64,000 nucleotides of DNA from Madurella fahalii (GCA_029876055.1 CM056878.1:1-64000), one strand, 5' to 3'. Shown: positions 32,470 through 45,046, counted from the first letter of the stretch. The notes: a model not told the origin generated them from the sequence alone. Translations and numbers: made by a program.

Positions 32470-35283
32470 TACGAGCGAGAGTTGAACGATGTATTGACTC
32501 ATTGTCATCCTCACTGCACCTCTTTGTCGCGGCAATTTCGGAATGCTCGGGTCCAGTCTCCTAGGCAGGCCTCGTGCCCAATATCACACCGAATACACAT
32601 CGCAGATTACTCTCTTCTTCCTCGACGGCAACTTGGTACCCAATCAGGTTGTGTGCCTTAAATCCCGACACGAGCGTGGTACGCAATTAGAGACTCAATC
32701 TTCTGCTACACTGGACAGCGGATTTGTAGCATGACGCCGCGCCCTCGGAGAGATGTTTACCCTTCGCTTAGCATAAGACGCCAAAAGCTGCCATGATAGA
32801 CGCTAGCAAGAACGCCACGGCTCGTAAACCTGAGCTGGGCACGGGATGAGCAAGGGTGCGCGATACCGAGAAAGGTGGTGTGAGAAGCATTTACCCCACT
32901 TTCCATGGGTAAGGGACTAAAAAGGGATAAGCCCTTGGGTGCTTACTCGCGAAAGGCTTACATATGAACTCACAGGATTGCGTTACTCTCCCTGTTAACC
33001 GCTTTAGGACTGCCCAGAGCGAATTGGTGGGTTGGCACATAACCCACTCCGCACGGCCTTCACCGGATGTAACTCTCAAAACCACCGGAGATTCCTCTTA
33101 ACAATAATAGCGCTCTCTTGGTCTACAATGCTCAAATTAACCAGAACGTTGACATTGTGGTATGTCTGTGTTGACTAGTCGGATCAGAACAAGCTAGAAC
33201 AAGCGGGGACCGATATTCAAGGAACCCGGCAAGGTGATGGAGTGCGCTCGTTGCAGAGAGCTTTTTCCCTATCCTGTCCGAGTATTCCCTTCGCACACCA
33301 CAGCTGCCGCTCCTGCAAAGGCACATTGCTGGCAGTCGTGCTGAAATAGATAGACAACACCCTACACCAATAATTAGTTCCACTTGCGAGTAGCTTAGAA
33401 CCTTTTTGGAAAAAGAAAGCTGTTTCCGAGATGTAATTGGGAGCAGATTACGAATACTCACGGGCTGACTACACGATGAATTAGCCCGCACAACGTCGAG
33501 GTTAAGGAAAGCATATAGATCATAATTGACTTATCATAATCCAAACTTGGAGAGCGCTTCTAGGATGCTGGTATGGTGGGTTGTATAGAGCCTACACTGA
33601 TACAATGGGGAAAAAGTACGACGAGTTTGTCCTGTAGAAGAGACACGTAATTGAATTGAACAAAGAGCACGCAAACGACATTATATAACGTGCTAAGCCC
33701 GGTACGGGCTTTTCATTAAAGTTGTCATGCTGACTACGAGGCTTGGCCCTGCCTTGTTTGTCAGGCTGTACTAGTTCCGGTTGGTTCACTGTGCAGCCCT
33801 CGTATTTGGTGTGCGATTGCCTAGCAGTAGTATCCCTCTTCTCTACCTGCTTGCCTTATCTTACTTACCCTCCTCTCCATGTCAACCGTCACCGCAAGAG
33901 AGGTATGCCGACCATCGTACACTCGTGGGGATCTAACACCATTACCTATTTACCCCCCAAACCAGTAACGGTAAGGATGTCCCCTGGAATAAACCCACTT
34001 ACCAAGGAGACACCATCTGAGATGTTGATTACTACTATTGCGTTCGAGATGACTGTGACGAACAATCTCTTATACGTAGAGGGTCAGAGATTGCCGTGAA
34101 CTAGCAGGCTCTAGGGTTCTTAGACAGATCTGGAGGGAGCTGAGTGAAGATCATAACTCTCCCGCTCAACTGCTGCATGAGGCGGGAGGATGAAAGCCTG
34201 CAGCGAACTGACTTCTTCCCGAATACATGGCATTCTCTGAATATCTTGGGATCTTTCTCAACAAGACACTCTTCTCATACCTAGCGCGGGAGGATAGGGT
34301 TTTGGATAAGCTTGCTACTACCCAGATACCTTAGGTATCTAGACTAAGCGCAGGACGCTGGTCTGATGAAAACCGTTAATGACTTGGTACCTGGATATAT
34401 TTCCATAGCTGTATTTCACATCAGATATAGCATGACAGCCTTTGAGGACCACAGGCACCCAAAGGTCATTATCAATGACCCGGATTACGATGAGGTTGCT
34501 CTATGCCATATTATCGCGTGCTCCAGATGCGGGGGAGCAACCTCCGGATAATATCACTACTGGAAAGGTTTTACCACAACTTCCAGTTATTTTCATGGTT
34601 TCGGTGTGCTTGAGAATTAACCGAAGACAAATTGAACGGTGAAGGCTGGCAGTTTTCAAATGACCCGCTTAACGGATGTAAGTGCCACAATACATGGCTG
34701 GCTGCAAACTGCTGGGACAAAGTTCAGCAACAAAATTGCAGCCTGTTCGCAGAAATACCCGTTCATTTACGTTAGGCACCTCAGTTTACACTCCCAACCT
34801 CAAAATTCCCAAGTTCTGGTTTTAAGTCGACAATAACTTTCGGACATATTGTCACCCTTAAGCCTTATCTCTGAAACCCTTAGTTCTGAGTCGACAACCT
34901 GAATACTTTTCAGGCGTCGCTCTACTCCCGACTTGGAGATTTCTCAGGTGCCCATTCAGATGGACGACACCTTTCGCCCGTACCATAATAGCACTAAACC
35001 TTCATCAAGCGCATGCCAGAATGCCCAAGATACGCGTATGCTTCTTGCGCTGGTAAATGAAGCACATTCCGTCGAGACAAGTGATATTCAAAGCCCGTGC
35101 AGAAGCACCGTGACCCGTAAGTTGCATCTCGGTGTGCTTATCGACTCAAGGCACGAACAATATGTACTCCGCAATTCCCAGCCCATGACGAAACTAACAG
35201 CGTCCCCAAGTTATTATCATCCACGCGCACGTAACACAGTCTTCACCTTCACTCAGGCCTATTCTCCCATCATCTAGCAAAAC
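32470..35283. other. Gene-poor interval
   Basis: No supported gene over 2.8 kb. Short frames (for example 33132-33491 minus, 33743-34099 plus, 34933-35277 plus) lack ATG starts or recognisable domains. A short C-x2-C text (MECARCRELFPYP, about 33238) is followed by frame changes and stops, possibly a relic. 32880-33080 is unusually GC-balanced and could be structured, but it matches no RNA family I know. Confidence 0.3.
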
Positions 35284-35832
35284 CTAAGCCCCTGGGCACG
35301 TCCAGTCCACAAAGTAGCAAAAGGCTGTCAAAGCAAGCACACCGCCCAAGTAAAAACCGGCGACATGACCGCACAGATTCTGCGGCATGAGCCCCGCGAA
35401 AAAAGCGTCAAATATAAAAAAGAACAGCGCCAAGAGCAACACGGGAAGGAAATACGCCAGCAAACCGAGACCGACGGCGATAATGGCGATCAAGGCTAAC
35501 ACCTCGAGGAGGGTGGAAAGCGCGCGCTTTGCTAGGTCCGCGAAGTCGATCTCGGATGGCGACACACGGATGGCAAAGCTCGGGAGCTGCCACGACTTCG
35601 CATTGAGATCCCTTAGCACGTCGTAATTGCTCAGTTCGTGATACCACTCGGTCAGAAACCTATTGTCGTTGTAGTAAGGAAACCGACCCTCCATGTCGGC
35701 CTGGAGCTTCATCCCCGTCACCCGCTGGCGCCGCCTGCGTTGCGTCTTGCCGCCGTGGTAGGCGAGAAGATCGACGTGGCAGTAGCTGCCTCCTGGCAGA
35801 TCAGAGGCGCTTTTATCGCGCCCTTTTCGCAT
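35284..35832 (-). CDS. Small membrane protein with two to three C-terminal helices
   Basis: 182 residues from the ATG at 35832; further upstream the frame is antisense to the kinase relic. The N-terminal half is hydrophilic and basic (KTQRRRRQR) with WYHELSNYDVLRDLNAKSW. The C-terminal half is hydrophobic: LLEVLALIAIIAVGLGLLAY, LPVLLLALFFFIFDAFFAG and GFYLGGVLALTAFCYFVDW, giving three membrane-spanning segments. No family is recognised. It sits head-to-head with the broken kinase gene and could be the surviving part of a larger gene truncated at a rearrangement breakpoint near 35.85 kb. GC-rich codon use and absence of stops favour a real coding sequence. Confidence 0.5.
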   Translation of the reverse strand: MRKGRDKSASDLPGGSYCHVDLLAYHGGKTQRRRRQRVTGMKLQADMEGRFPYYNDNRFLTEWYHELSNYDVLRDLNAKSWQLPSFAIRVSPSEIDFADLAKRALSTLLEVLALIAIIAVGLGLLAYFLPVLLLALFFFIFDAFFAGLMPQNLCGHVAGFYLGGVLALTAFCYFVDWTCPGA

Positions 35833-35859
35833 TACGAGGCGATACTCGGGCCGTCGACG

Positions 35860-37640
35860 TAGGTTCCCGGCGCGGCCCGAGATATCTCTATCGCCCAGCG
35901 AGCGCCTGACGACAATTAGACAAGAAACCGGCGGCGACAAGGTTAAGATTCTGGGCCGCTTGCTCCAGACGCTCGAAGACAACCAAGTGCCTGGGCCCCA
36001 GTTTTTCCGCCTGCACCAAGGGTTCTCGACGTGTCTCGGCGAGGGCGGACAGGGTAATGTGCGCGGCATCGACGAGGCCGTCGCAAAACGATACGACAAG
36101 GCCGAGAACGAAGTGCGCAGCAAATGGCCCGTTTGCCTCATCGCCATCAAGCAATACCAGCACAGCAAGAACAAGTATGACCCGCAGCCACCCACCCTGA
36201 GCTTCGCAGCAGGCGACGGCAACGGCTCGGCCGCCGCTGCCGCCAAGGCCAGGGCCGACAACGAACTAACCGGCCGGTTTCGCGCTGCCGAGTGAGAAGT
36301 CCTCGCTTAGACCCCCTCTAACTTCAGTGGGCATCCGAACATTGTGCAGCTCGTCGGCTAGGGCCTGTGTCTCGACACTGCGGCCCTCTCCAACTCCCAC
36401 CTCGCTTGCCACTCGCGCTCCGATCTTCCTCTGGAAGCTCCTTGTCCACTGGACCGGGTTGATGCAAGACCCGTGCGAAACGGTCCGTCTCCTGTGCATC
36501 GACATTGGTCACGGACTCGGCTCCCTTCATGATCACGGATTCACGCACGGCGATCTCAAGCCCAAAAATGTCTTGATCTTCCAGCTCAGAGGGGCGGATG
36601 GCAGGACAAGCTTTGTGACTTTGGATGAGCCATAGGAAAATCTTCGGGGAGTACTGATAATTACCAGAGCAGCGGGATCTCCTCAACACATAACTCAAAC
36701 CCCTCCTCGCGGCGACTATGCAAGCGGACCCTGAACCCAGACATCGCCGTCCATGGACCTTGTTGTATGAAGATGCCAGGTGCCTCCACAAGAATGGCAG
36801 CGGTAGCGGCAACGGCGGCCGCAATGACACCGACGATAATGCGAATGGACAAGAGCAGCACCTGCGTCAAGATGATGAGGCCGTAGTTCATCAAGGCTGT
36901 GGCTACCGCAGCGCGGTAGAAGAACAAGCTGAAGTAGACGATAGTAATATTTTCACCAGTATGGCCGGCTCGTCCCCTCTAGAACCTAACGTCAAGGCTA
37001 GGTACAACGAGCAGAGCTGGTGGAAAAATGGCAACACTCCGGTGTCGTTGTTACAGGGCAAGACTAGGAATACTCCTAATGATAGTTTGATCGTCGCCCT
37101 TCCAAACAGGACCAGTTGTCCGCCAAAGCCGTGGAGGATGAACCACACCAATACGGGCCAATTGTGATCACAACCGAGTTTGTTGATGTAAGCACTGGGG
37201 TTGACGACGGTGACAATGAAGGAGACTCCGGCGGCGAAGGAGATGTCTCGTCCGAGGCCTTTGGCGAAGATGACGACTCGCTCAGACTAAGTCTCTTCGA
37301 CACGGAGCGGCGGCGAGCTGATGTCGCGTCTCTCCAACAAGAAATGACTGCTGGTTTTGCATCGTGGGGCACCCAGGGCGCGAGCGGCCGTGAAAAGCTC
37401 TATTTCCTGGCTCGGTTCCGCAGCCGCGTGCCGCTCGAATGGTGGGACGAGGAAGCCGGAGGCAACGAGAACTTTGCCGTCAAGAACTTTGTCGACCTCG
37501 CTTTGTCGACCTCGCTTTGCAGGCGGATCCCCCTATTGAGATCTCGGCGCTCGCTTGGCTTTGTAACAGCCCCGTCGGGAAACGGGAAGTGCGGCGCCTC
37601 GGAGCTGACGATTTGACCTGGAAAAGAGTCATTTAAGACA
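35860..37640 (+). pseudogene. Serine/threonine protein kinase gene, degenerate
   Basis: Coding text starts near ISLSPSERLTTIRQ (35.88 kb). The glycine loop CLGEGGQGNVRG lies at about 36.03 kb and the VAIK-like lysine region VCLIAIKQYQ at about 36.13 kb. HPNIVQLVG is followed by TAG (36360-36362, a TGG-to-TAG position). The catalytic loop HGDLKPKNVLIF is at about 36.55 kb and a shifted CDFG at about 36.62 kb. An acidic linker (about 37.17-37.3 kb) and a tail follow. Frames change at several points. It resembles the expanded fungal kinase family often fused to helical or ankyrin domains. The kinase motifs show an active ancestor; this copy is non-functional. Confidence 0.65.
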
Positions 37641-38855
37641 TATTCATCGGTTTTCTAAACGACTCTGTGAGATTGGACCGCTTTCTTCTCTAGCTTCAGT
37701 TTGGCGCCCGTATTGGCCAAACATTGGTTTCGAAGCAGTCGAGCGGTTATATACCTACCCACTCGCCGCCCTACTCGATCCTCGACGCTTTTATTTGTTC
37801 TTATCGTCGCCAGACGATAGAACCAGTCATGGAGAAGGTGTGCCAGAGGCTCGTCATGGCACTGCGGGACGGCTTGATCTTCGATGATATGTGGAAATAC
37901 TTCAAGTCGTACAACGGAAACTCTATCGAACATTTTTGAAGATAGCAGGCAGGTATCACCGGAGCTATCGACATCTGGAAAGCGCAGACCGTCACGATCC
38001 GGACCAAAAAGTGATAAAGGCGGCAGTCGCAGTTCTCCGGAGGAATCAGAACCTGGGAAGTGCCACCTCGGGAGCGCGCTTGGTGTCAGCCCCTACCAGC
38101 GGCATCTCCTCTGCGGCGCCCTCTGAGCCTTCCTTACAAGATTGCGGAGAATGCCAGCCACTTCTGTACAGCAGAGCCGATGTCGAAACGGTATTCCAGA
38201 GAGGTTGGGCTGTGCTCAAGAGCCCAGGGAAATCTTCAACTCGGCTCCGGTCCTTGTTCGCTTTTTCGAACAAAACAACCTGCTATGAAGACAAACTTAC
38301 CCAGACAGTCACCGTCATCTCGCCTCAGGTGAGCCTAGTGGAGCGACGGCAAGTCAAGGTCGGGTTTCTCGACAAGGAAATGGGGGCCATTGTTTTGATG
38401 ATGTCCGCGGCAAAACGGTCTTGGTTGTCAAGCTTTACCAGCATGCGTTTCGTACCTGAGGAGAAATGGAGCCCTTCACATGATGACGTGTCAGGGGCTC
38501 ATGGCTGCAGGCAGACTGGGGGTAGCTCAGTTCCCGGTGGCGTTTGATTGTTTTGTCCGTCCTCTCCATTTCAGCCGGTCAGTGGTGTTTACGAGCGGGA
38601 CTCGACATATTGGCCACGACACAACGGGGCGCCGGTAGGGTTACCCTGCCTGAAATCCTTGTGTTTTCCCAGACCCGTCTCCTCTCGCGCCGGATGCTCT
38701 TGGTGCTCGGGGTTTTACCACGATTCGAACAATTCACGCACTTGTGTATTTCCATATATGAAGCATACATAGGTACGCAACGGCTCGGCGAGTCCATACT
38801 ATACTCTCTTCCCTAGACAGCTACCTGCCCTACCTAGCACGGTATCGTGTTCGAG
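37641..38855 (+). other. Unplaced coding-like DNA between two relics
   Basis: Overlapping + strand frames (37724-37939, 37891-38547) carry coding-like text such as EPVMEKVCQRLVMALRDG and VSLVERRQVKVGFLDKEMG, but with no recognisable domain and no shared frame. It may be the 3' part of the kinase relic or a separate dead gene. Confidence 0.3.
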
Positions 38856-40794
38856 ATGGACCCTACCGGCGCTACATTTGGCGTTGTGGCCCTGTCCAAG
38901 GACGCGTATCTCACGGCGCAATTCACCAAGAACACAATCCTAGTCATCAAAGAGCACGAGCGGGAGTACGTCACGATGGCACTGGATTTCGAAGTGCAAT
39001 TCTTCCGCTTCAAGAACCTGTCGCGACATTTTCGAGGCGCCGATGGAAGCACGATTGATACGGCCATTCTCAAGAACATGGCCGAGGTACGTCGGGATCA
39101 ATCCTCCATCCGCCGCTGGACTGACCTGTCACTGATATCGGTTTCGATGCGCTTATGCAGCAACACGGCGAGTACCTCAAGCTCGTCCGCCGCGTCCTCG
39201 AGTAGCTTCGACAAATTTTAGCCAGATACACGGTCGTGGCTGCGAGCATCAACGAAAGCTACCGGAAGAACTCCCCCCTCAGCCCCCAGTTCGACGTTAA
39301 TCGGCTGAAAAAGACGTTGGTCATCGATGACGTGAGCGTCATTGCCGAGCCCCAAAGCCCGATTTTGGGCCCAGACGAGAGGGCTGACGACAAAAGCGAA
39401 CACGGCGCGGCGGCCGAGATGAAGGAGAAAGACGCTCCCTGGTATGCGCGTTGGGGTTCCAAGGGTGCTAAGAAGATGCCGGTGAGCAAGGCCTCATTGG
39501 CCGGGAGCTCCCGGCTACATCCTGGGGTCGCATGGTGGTTCAAAAAAGACCGGGTGGCCGAGACGCTGGCCGAGTTCACGGATTGGAACAAGAGGGTCGA
39601 GCACCTTGTCGCCCCGCTCATGTCGGGCTTTGGTTTCTATGACAGCGAGGCCCTTCAGAACCGACTCCAGCTCAACGGCAAAGAGAACATTTTTAAAGGC
39701 ATCCTCGAGCTCATCAAGCTGTCGGACACGCTCGACGGCGGTGCCGAAACTTCCAAAAGTGGATACCTAAGATGCTCATTGGCCGAGGTGGGCTAATGCC
39801 AATGTGCGCTCTCCGCGTGCTTCGCTCTGCTAACGAAGCTTAGGATAGTGCGGCCATGGGACGAAGATTTCAAGAGCAGAATTCCGGATCAAAGCCAGCG
39901 GCGATCCATGCGGCATCTACCCCGAATATAAAGAACTCGGGATCGTGCAGCAGACCAAAGCAAAAACGACAACTCGAGAGCTCTACGGCCACCAGCTGGC
40001 TCGCCTCCTAGTGGCAGCAGGCAAAGGGCACTCCAACACGCTCCAGCTCAATTCGTACTCGTTCCAATGCCGACAAGGGGCAGTACGTTTTCCTATTCGA
40101 CCACCCGAGTGGTGCCTCGGCGCGGCTGCGCCCGCTCGGCCTCCATGACCTCATCTCCTCCCGAAACGGCACACCTCAACTCAAGCTGGAGCTGAAGTAG
40201 CGGTTCCGCGTTGCCCAGATGCTGGTGAGGTCCATCGGTGCACTCCACGCCGTTGGATGGCTTCACAAGAGCATCCGCTCGCACTCCATCAAGTTCTTCT
40301 TTGTCGAATCGTCGGAGAAACGGCGGAAGCAAGGGTGCGACGTACCTGACCGGCTTTGGCTTCGCGCGCCCGGCCGCTACGTCGAGCCGGCTCAATACGC
40401 CATCGGTAGGCGACGTTGAATACGACCTCTATCGACACCCGGACGCTACGATCCACCTGTTTCAAGCTTCACTCAGATGCACAACATCTACTCGGTCGGT
40501 GTCGTGCTGCTCGAGATCGGGCGCTGGGAAACAGCGCGCGAGATCTACGACTTAATGATTGAATACGACCTCGGTGGCAAGGTACCCAAGGATGGCGTGT
40601 CGGCAACCCAAATCCAGGACTCCTTCATGGCAGAAGCGAGAGATCGCCTAGGCCGCAGGATAGGTTCCTCGTACCGTGATGGCGTGTTCTATTGCCTGAG
40701 CGGTGAGATGGATGACTATATCGGCGAACGTAATTTTGCAAACGAGTTTCAGAAGCGCGTCGTGGAGAAGGTGGATATTCGTCTGCGTGAGTAG
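38856..40794 (+). pseudogene. HeLo-domain / kinase-like (prion-inhibition type) gene, disrupted
   Basis: The ATG at 38856 starts MDPTGATFGVVALSKDAYL, followed by DFEVQFFRFKNLSRHF, the canonical HeLo-domain N-terminus. The intron 39087-39160 (GTACGT..ATGCAG) keeps the frame into LKLVRRVLE, then TAG at 39203-39205 (CAG-to-TAG, CpA-to-TpA), and the frame goes on with LRQILARYTVVAASI and NSPLSPQFDVNRLKK. The second half (40.2-40.8 kb) is kinase-like without catalytic residues: LVRSIGALHAVGWLHKSIRS and MHNIYSVGVVLLEIGRWE, the same module as in the 5.8-kb pseudogene. More stops and frameshifts lie at 39.79-40.2 and 40.42 kb. HeLo proteins are membrane-targeting cell-death effectors in fungal incompatibility. 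The gene is dead, but the last 105 codons are open. Confidence 0.7.
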
Positions 40795-41249
40795 CGAGAG
40801 AATTGAAAAGGAATCAGTGTAGTACCTGTCACCCCACTTATATAGACCCCCTTCAACATGCCAACCATATCGTAATGGGCAAAGCTTGTTCTAATGGAGC
40901 TCCTAAGACCCACACTCTACAACACTCGGGCCACAACGACCTCATACCACTGCCAGCCTGAAGAACAAGGCTGTGTATATAACAGATACTAAATTCAACT
41001 AAGGGGATATAAATTTGCGTACTGTAACCTACCAGAAGAACAATGTACTTACGAAAACTCTGTTCATTTCGTTCTGATATGCCCAAATGGAAGCAAAGTC
41101 CGGCGGGAGAAACATCAAGGTGGGGACGTCCATAAATAGAAGCTCAAATGCTCATGACCGTTACCCTTTTAACCGCATCCCATCATGACAGCCAACCAAG
41201 TTATTGAAGAGCAACAAAACAGTAACAACTTGGTCCCTCACATGCTCAA
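40795..41249. other. Spacer
   Basis: No gene recognised between the HeLo relic and the 3' end of the BTB gene. Confidence 0.3.
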
Positions 41250-42442
41250 TCAAGGTGACCTCTTTGCACGCCAAAACTGCCATAGATCCGACTCATCTCC
41301 CATCCACTCCTTCTCCTCAACCGGCACGGGCTCTACCTCAGCCACAACCTCCTGTCCGGTTGGTACTGGTTTCGGCTCAGGATCTGGCGCTGGCGCACAC
41401 TCAGTCCCCGGGTCGGGCCTAGGATCATGAATCCGCTTTCCCTTCTTCTTCTTATCCTTTTTAATCTGAGCGGCAGGCACATCCAGCACTGGCTCCTCTT
41501 CAACTATAACTTTGAGCCCAGCAGGCACCGGCTCAGGTTCTTTTGGGTATTCAGGCTTAGACTTCCCTACTTTGTGCTCTGTTGATGTTTCCAAGGGAGA
41601 GCCCTTCTTCTTGGTCTTTCTCGTTTTCACTGACACAAACCAGTCATCTTCGGCAGCACTGTCAGGGGCTGGCATGGCATATTCCACCGTATCCTTCTCG
41701 GGCTTGCGCCTAGGAGCAACCATGGCAGACAGCGCTTCGACCTTCTCCCTATAAACCTCCAGAGCACCCTGGAAGAGAAGCTGTACAAGGGGGGTATCGC
41801 CGGCATGCTGCGTGTCGGCTAAGCTCTTGGTGGTGGTTTCCTCGAACGCCGCGGTCATAGTCTCGGCTTAGGCCGTAGCTTTAGGCGTCTCAAATGCGGT
41901 CTTGATAATCTCCTTGATGAATGTTAGGAACCAAGTGTCGTTGGCTTTGGTAAAGGGGTAGGCGTCCCTGACGATTTCGATAATGGTGAAGCCGTCGATA
42001 TCCTTGCTCAGAAGTGTGAGCTGCTCTCTGGCCAACTCCCCGAGGTCCCCCATATCATATTCGAGCGCGGTGACGTACACTTCGACGGCAGTCTTGAGCT
42101 TTAAAATGGTTTTTCCCTTGCCCTCTGTGGGACCATCCCACGTTAGGGTCTGGTAATTGTTGGTGTAAAGGTAATGGATGAGCACATGACCGGCGCTTCG
42201 CGAGATGTGTTTGAGGGAGGGAGTATCCTTCTTTGAGGTGGAAAGAGGGGCCCAGGAATCATCTTCCTTCCGTGAAGCGTCAAGCAACAACAACTTGGGG
42301 TTTCGTTCGACGATTGAACGATGTACTTTGAGCGGTTTGCCGTGCTTGAACTCGAATGACACCATAGTTGTAGAGCTGAAGGGGCTTTGACATCAGATTG
42401 GTTAGTAGTCTGCGAACGGATCACAGCCGCGTCGTTGCTTAC
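41250..42442 (-). pseudogene. BTB/POZ-domain gene with one premature stop
   Basis: The frame runs from VSFEFKHGKPLKVHRSIVER (42.36 kb, BTB beta-alpha start) through HVLIHYLYTNNYQTL and a C-terminal helical part to TAA at 41868-41870, then continues in the same frame (AETMTAAFEETTTK) to 41250. After the stop come a Lys-rich linker and Pro/Glu/Val repeats. TAA replacing CAA (CpA-to-TpA) is the only interruption. An intron at 42385-42442 (GTAAGC.. ACTAAC ..CAAAG) joins an acidic exon ending PVDPEDALFGES to PFSSTTMVSFEF in frame; the first exon has no ATG in view. If translation starts at ATG 42365, a 165-residue BTB-only protein is possible. BTB domains mediate dimerisation and Cullin-3 binding. 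Either a just-dead gene or a truncated functional one. Confidence 0.6.
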
Positions 42443-43480
42443 GACTCTCCGAAGAGGGCATCCTCTGGATCGACAGGACTATGGACTTCTTGGACTTCGG
42501 TTTGGTCGTCATCATTGCCTTCCAGGATCCAGGCTCAAACAGATGACAAATGGCCAGCGAGAATTTGCAGATAACTTTAGACAATCCAATGCGGAATTGG
42601 CAGAAAAATAGATCTAAATACTTGTCATCAAGGTGGCATGAAAGCGGCAAATACGATAGTCGATAATCAACACAAAACAGACCAGGGTGACCGCACACAT
42701 TTAACCCCCCTCTTCACCTGCAACAGAACACATGCGAGAGTTCCGTCGGGCGCTAACGATGCGTTGATGCCTGATGACTCAAGTTGCATACGGTACAGTG
42801 TGTGTTCAAACGGACTCCAAACCTGTTTGCGACTCGGCATCGGGGCCACTGGAGGACCACCAATATTGCACTTTCGGCAACCCCCGGCCACGATTTGCTC
42901 GTCGCGAGGTTGCACCACCTCGGCGTGGGGCCGAGACCGAATCGGAGCCACATGGCAGCGTACAAACACACTGCAGGAAGCCTCGCGCGTGCTACATGAC
43001 AGATTGCGAGGCGACCACAAGGAAAAAGGGGAATCGGTCCGATTTTTTGGGAGTGGGCAAGTTGAGGGACAAGTTGAGGGAACTCGGGCATGTATATACA
43101 CCAAAGTATATGCTCGAGATATACCCCGTTTGTAGTGAAATAGGAATGGTTGTTCAGGGGCTTGAGATTCCCGTGATCAGAGAGACAGCACATGCCCTAG
43201 AACAAACTCCTCCGCATCCCGAATGGAAGTGATGGTCAGCACTGTTAAGTCCTCACGCATGGTACTGGGAAGAAGCTCAGCAGAAACACCTGCGCCATCT
43301 GTTTCACAAATCTCAGATAAGCTGAGATAGATATTCGTCCGATTATGCAACCTGATAGTCTGACCCTGGTAAGAACATGAAGCACGGGGTGCTGATCTTG
43401 GGAGATAGTGCACATCTTCTTCGTGATCTTGGAGCTCTCAAAGACTGTTGCAGAGTCTGCGAGGGCCCGGTTCCTGTCGG
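42443..43480. other. Weak coding signals only
   Basis: The possible first exon of the BTB gene lies at 42443-42530. Further right, overlapping frames on both strands (42638-43232) have no recognised domain and no preferred reading. Confidence 0.3.
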
Positions 43481-43830
43481 TTAGCTGTTGAGCGCATCAG
43501 AACATCCGCGGGCCTTCATACCCCGGCGAAGGTCCGACAAATTGTCAACTAAGTCTCCCAGTCTCCCGTCGTGGTGAACTAAGGCATATCGAAACGCGCC
43601 CAGTACGGTATTTTGGAGAGTCATTGTTGGCTTCAACGTAAAAGTCGGCTCGTTCCAATTGTCAATGGGATACACATCCAAAAGTCTGATGATGGTTCAG
43701 AGAGTTGGTAAATACTCCCGGCTTGAAGAGTGAAGGAACCTACCGCAATATCGGGAAGTCCGTAGGTATGAGGCAGTTGCTTAACGTAGATGTATAGATA
43801 ACAGTCCCCTAGTTGCGGATTTGCCAGAAG
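43481..43830 (-). CDS. Short spliced coding fragment, unknown family
   Basis: The minus strand reads NPQLGDCYLYIYVKQLPHTYG then a probable intron (GTAGGTTCC..CATCAG, about 43685-43742) and LLDVYPIDNWNEPTFTLKP to the stop at 43481. The text is coding-like, with typical fungal splice sites, but no start and no recognised domain. It could be the 3' end of a gene whose upstream part (to about 44.0 kb) is degraded. Confidence 0.3.
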
Positions 43831-44659
43831 ATTGAAGAGGAAAGGACAATTGCTTCAGGATATTCACCGGCATACTGCTCACCGCCGAGCGATGCCAGGA
43901 GCATGGTTGCGTTGTGGTATTTCCCGTCCGAGACTATGTACGAGGCACAATGAAGAACGCCGTGATACTTTGACTGGTTTCATAAGCGTCGCCATCTGCC
44001 TCGCTCACGGGCTTGATTGCTTCAGTTAAAGGCGGATGTGCAGGCCTGCGTCGGTCATTGTGAATGGCGCACTAAATCGGGATGTGTCTCGCGGAAACGG
44101 TTCAGGTGAAGCAGCTGCGAGAAATGAGGGACTGGAGCCGGCATGCCGAATAATTGGAAGCGTAATGGATTATTTAAGGGCCATTTCCACGAAAAAATGG
44201 ACTGGTCGTTAGTTGCTGCCACACGGTTATTAGACAAAAACCCCGAACCACAAATGAATAGGAATCTCACACTTCAACATCTCCTCCTGAAGCCGAATGA
44301 ATGCCCAATCACCCTCACCATAAAGCAACGGCATGCTAACGCTGAAGATATCCATGAGGCAATACCGTATGCTTCGTCTTCAACTCGTGTTGTCTCACGG
44401 TATGCTGCTCACTTCATACTTGGGTATCAGTCAGTTTCCTCGGTGGTTAGGAAATAGCAAAGGTACATAGAGCAGAGAAGACCAGCGCTATTTTGGGTTT
44501 GAAGAACGGTAGACGATGTTATGCAATAAGGTTGAGAGTGTCTCGTGAACAACATCGTCCCTGGAACCCCGAGACCGTACAACAATAATACATGGGGGAA
44601 TAATAACATGAAGGGAGCACACCGCCCCAAAATACTAAGCAACTCCAAGCTAAGGTGCC
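43831..44659. other. No recognised gene
   Basis: A 104-residue + frame at 44143-44457 has no known domain. The rest is non-coding by eye. Confidence 0.3.
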
Positions 44660-45046
44660 CTTTTATAGATCCATATCGATACCCGTGATGTCGCTCATCA
44701 GTTGGGGAAATCTGTCTGGTCTAAGGTTTCCGGATGGACCGTCCAGTTTCGAGCCCAGAAAACGCCATTGCTTCTAGTAGAAGCGAACGATGGCAGGTGC
44801 AATAAGCTCTTGTAGGGTCCAACCATGTGTGAACCACTTGGTGGACCGTAAAGCCTTCACAGTGGCTGGCTCACCGGGTGTCCCGTTCTTTCTAGCGATG
44901 TGATTGCTGACGTTGAAAGACCCTCGTGCTGCTGGGGAAATGTGGCAGAGAGGTCTCGTAGATCCTGGAAGCTGACTTCCTCCTCGCCGCTTCCCCAGAA
45001 GTGCATGATTAACATGATTGAGTGAGCTATAGATGAACCGTTGCAA
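44660..45046 (-). pseudogene. HET-domain fragment
   Basis: KWFTHGWTLQELIAPAIVRFY (about 44.78-44.84 kb) is the highly conserved RGWTLQELLAP block of HET proteins. TAG at 44774-44776 interrupts it, and the same frame goes on with KQWRFLGSKLDG and LMSDITGIDMDL, the expected continuation (W..LG.K..L...IS.ITGI). Upstream parts of the domain are missing or shifted. This is a second, independent HET relic in the window. Confidence 0.65.

Noticed and set aside
32880..33080. Possible structured RNA
   Set aside because: Short pairings can be drawn but no snRNA, rRNA or riboswitch signature is recognisable.
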